In this document: piece by piece, positions 62,659 through 64,000 of the stretch | Layout: every line of letters begins with the position of its first letter | Position numbering within the stretch: the first letter of the stretch is position 1 | Assembly: GCA_026874595.1 (NCBI GenBank) | Contig: CM049310.1 | Span: forward strand, 89,349,556-89,413,555 | DNA: 64,000 nucleotides | Source of the DNA: Sipunculus nudus | Lineage: Eukaryota > Annelida > Sipuncula > Golfingiida > Sipunculidae | Reading direction: 5' to 3' | Position numbers and translations under genes: made by a program | Notes under the pieces: generated by a model | The model's database searches: none | The model's input: the letters and a program-made list of their open reading frames with translations, nothing else | Told to the model about the DNA's origin: nothing

Positions 62659-64000
62659 GATTTTCGACCGTTTAGTGAAGTTATAATGTATTATTCAACT
62701 TGTCAGGAGTCTTATTTATGACAGAAATCGCGCAAAACAGTAGAGATATTGTGCTCAAATCAGAAAATAGGTCCCGGAAATCCATAATATCCAATTGAGA
62801 AAAATGCAGAATTATACATTTCTTATTTAGATTGAACGAATTTGCCCTTTATTTTTATATTCATGTGCACTAACAGGCACTGTTATGTAGCCGGGGAACT
62901 AATGTTCGTCCCTATTTGTCAAAATCGTGTTTAAGTTTGAGAGAATACATCTTGTATGTGGTGATTTTACAATAAGCAAAGCATAAGCAAAACGTAAACA
63001 AAGTGTAAGCAAAGGAATTAGGACTTCATAAATGCGATTTTCGACCGTTTTTTGAAGTTATATTGTATTATTCGACGTGTCAGAAGTCTTATTTATGACA
63101 GAAATCGTGCAAAACAGTAGAGATATTGTGGTCAAATGAGAAAATATGTCCAAAAAATCCAAAATATCCCATTAAGAAAAAAATCAGAATTATACATTTC
63201 TGATTTTGATTGAACGAATTTGCTCTTTATTTTTATATTCATGTGCACGAACAGGCACTGTTATGTAGCCGGGGAACTAGTCTTCGTCCCTATGGGTTAT
63301 AATCGTGTTTAAATTTGGGAGAATACATCATTTATGTGGTATTTTTACAATAAGCAAAGCATAAGCAAAACGGAAACAAAGTGTAAGCAAAGGAATTAGG
63401 ACTTCATAAATGAGATTTTCGACCGTTTTTTGAAGTTATAATGTATTATTAGACGTGTCAGGAGTCTTATTTATGACAGAAATCGTGCAAAACACTAGAG
63501 ATATTGTGATCAAGTGAGAAAATAGGTCCCAAAAATTCATAATATCTCCTTCAAAAAAAAGCAGAATTATGCATTTCTGATTTTGATTGAACGAATTTGC
63601 TCTTTATTTTTATATTCATATGCACGAGCATGCACTGTTATGTAGCCGGGGAACTAGTCTTCGTCCCTATGGATCTTAATCGTGTTTAAATTTAGGAGAA
63701 TACATCATTTATGTGGTATTTTTACAATAAGCAAAGCATAAGCAAAACGTAAACAAAGTGTAAGCAAAGGAATTAGGACTTCATAAATGCGATTTTCGAC
63801 AGTTTTCTGAAGTTATATTGTATTATTCGACGTGTCAGAAGTCTTATTTATGACAGAAATCGTGCAAAACAGTAGAGATATTGTGGTCAAATGAGAAAAT
63901 AGGTCCCAAAAATCCATAATATCCCATTAGGAAAAAAATCAGAATTATACATTTTTGACTTTGATTGAACGAATTTGCTATTTATTTTTATATTCATGTG
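62659..64000. repeat. Start of a further S-phased unit, S-T-L-M (cut by window edge)
   Basis: Monomers start at 62659 (S, the seventh), 63036 (T), 63414 (L) and 63791 (M, only 210 bp present). S shares gtggtgattttac with the S at 58885 and has a private tttaagtttgag. M has cgacagtttt where all others have cgaccgtttt. The array runs out of the window in mid-monomer. Confidence 0.85.

Larger units (their letters stand above)
1..64000. repeat. Satellite array, ~377-bp monomer, 169 complete copies plus one partial, all in one orientation
   Basis: The same ~377-bp sentence repeats without interruption across the window. Each copy opens with gatt(t/g)tcgaccg, passes the landmarks gacagaaatcgtgc, gattgaacgaatt, tattcatgtgcac, gtagccggg and gaatacatc, and closes with aattaggacttcataaatg. 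Copy starts step by 375-379 bp. B and I types are 376 bp, most E types 375 bp and most others 378 bp; the differences sit mainly in a purine-rich tract near monomer position 140-155. No unit is inverted and no non-satellite sequence separates units. Such arrays are known at eukaryotic centromeres, pericentromeres and subtelomeres; the placement here is inference. The family and species are not recognised. Confidence 0.98.
38868..64000. repeat. HOR domain 2 (monomer types K-V)
   Basis: From here diagnostic marks differ from domain 1. L: attagacg, gatcaagtgag, catatgcacgagcatgc, ggatctt. M: cattaggaaa, tttttgactttg, tattttttac. N: ttataattta and gtagacgggg. P: caattgagaaaaaagcac, tttttattgaac, aggaactg, ggttaac. 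Q: ttcggccg or ttcgaccg with atatgtccaaaaaaatcc. R endings: cttagtccc and cgtagac. S: see separate entries. T: ttttttgaagttatattg with ggttataatcg. V: caattgagaaaaaatcag and gaaatag. The order is phased by S. Confidence 0.87.

Noticed and set aside
1-64000. CRISPR array.
   Set aside because: The repeat unit is about 377 bp with no unique spacers between units and no cas genes.
1-64000. Transposon, LTR element or rDNA spacer as the source of the repeat.
   Set aside because: I found no terminal repeats, target-site duplications, reverse transcriptase or transposase reading frames, rRNA sequence or polymerase III gene boxes. The only repeat boundaries are monomer junctions.
1-64000. Telomere-type repeats (tttagga in L and N monomers).
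   Set aside because: A single tttagga per monomer within a 377-bp unit is not a telomeric tandem.

Overview
The whole window is one satellite DNA array. From the first base to the last it consists of head-to-tail copies of a single AT-rich monomer of about 377 bp (GC roughly one third by hand count of a consensus monomer). Using the g of the gatt(t/g)tcgacc box as phase, I count 169 complete monomers and one partial copy at the right edge. They start at 1, 379, 755, 1133, 1510 and so on to 63791, a mean spacing of 377.5 bp. Every monomer lies in the same orientation. I see no protein-coding gene, RNA gene, transposon insertion, foreign spacer or inversion. The long gene-free homogenised array with higher-order structure points to a eukaryotic chromosome, most likely centromeric, pericentromeric or other heterochromatin. 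A plant is plausible, but I cannot name the species or satellite family.

The monomers fall into recurring subtypes, which I letter here for description only, and the subtypes are ordered into higher-order repeats (HORs). Domain 1 (1 to about 33820, and again about 34700 to 38700) uses types A-J. Its best unit is an 8-mer A-B-C-D-E-F-G-H of about 3.02 kb, with four full-length examples (1, 8301, 18491, 30565; the second ends in a hybrid) plus shortened and rearranged versions. Domain 2 (about 38.7 kb to the end) uses types K-V. It is phased by a strongly marked monomer S that recurs seven times and is always preceded by an R-ended monomer, giving units of 9, 17, 9, 6, 9 and 10 monomers. A small island of domain-2 sequence (about 33820-34640) sits inside domain 1.

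On top of the HORs are larger, younger rearrangements. At least 10.4 kb from position 1 is duplicated at 18491 with very few differences, including one whole-monomer indel. A 3.4-kb (9-monomer) tandem duplication at about 47.2-54.0 kb has its hybrid junction monomer at 50577. A 2.27-kb (6-monomer) tandem duplication lies at 43775-48309. Many hybrid monomers mark crossover points, and one short internal patch at 44286-44323 looks like gene conversion. Inside every monomer a degenerate 11-bp sub-repeat occurs four times in a row.

Nothing here encodes proteins that work together. The biology on show is the turnover of a satellite array by unequal exchange, segmental duplication and conversion. 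All repeat boundaries and identities were read by eye, not computed.
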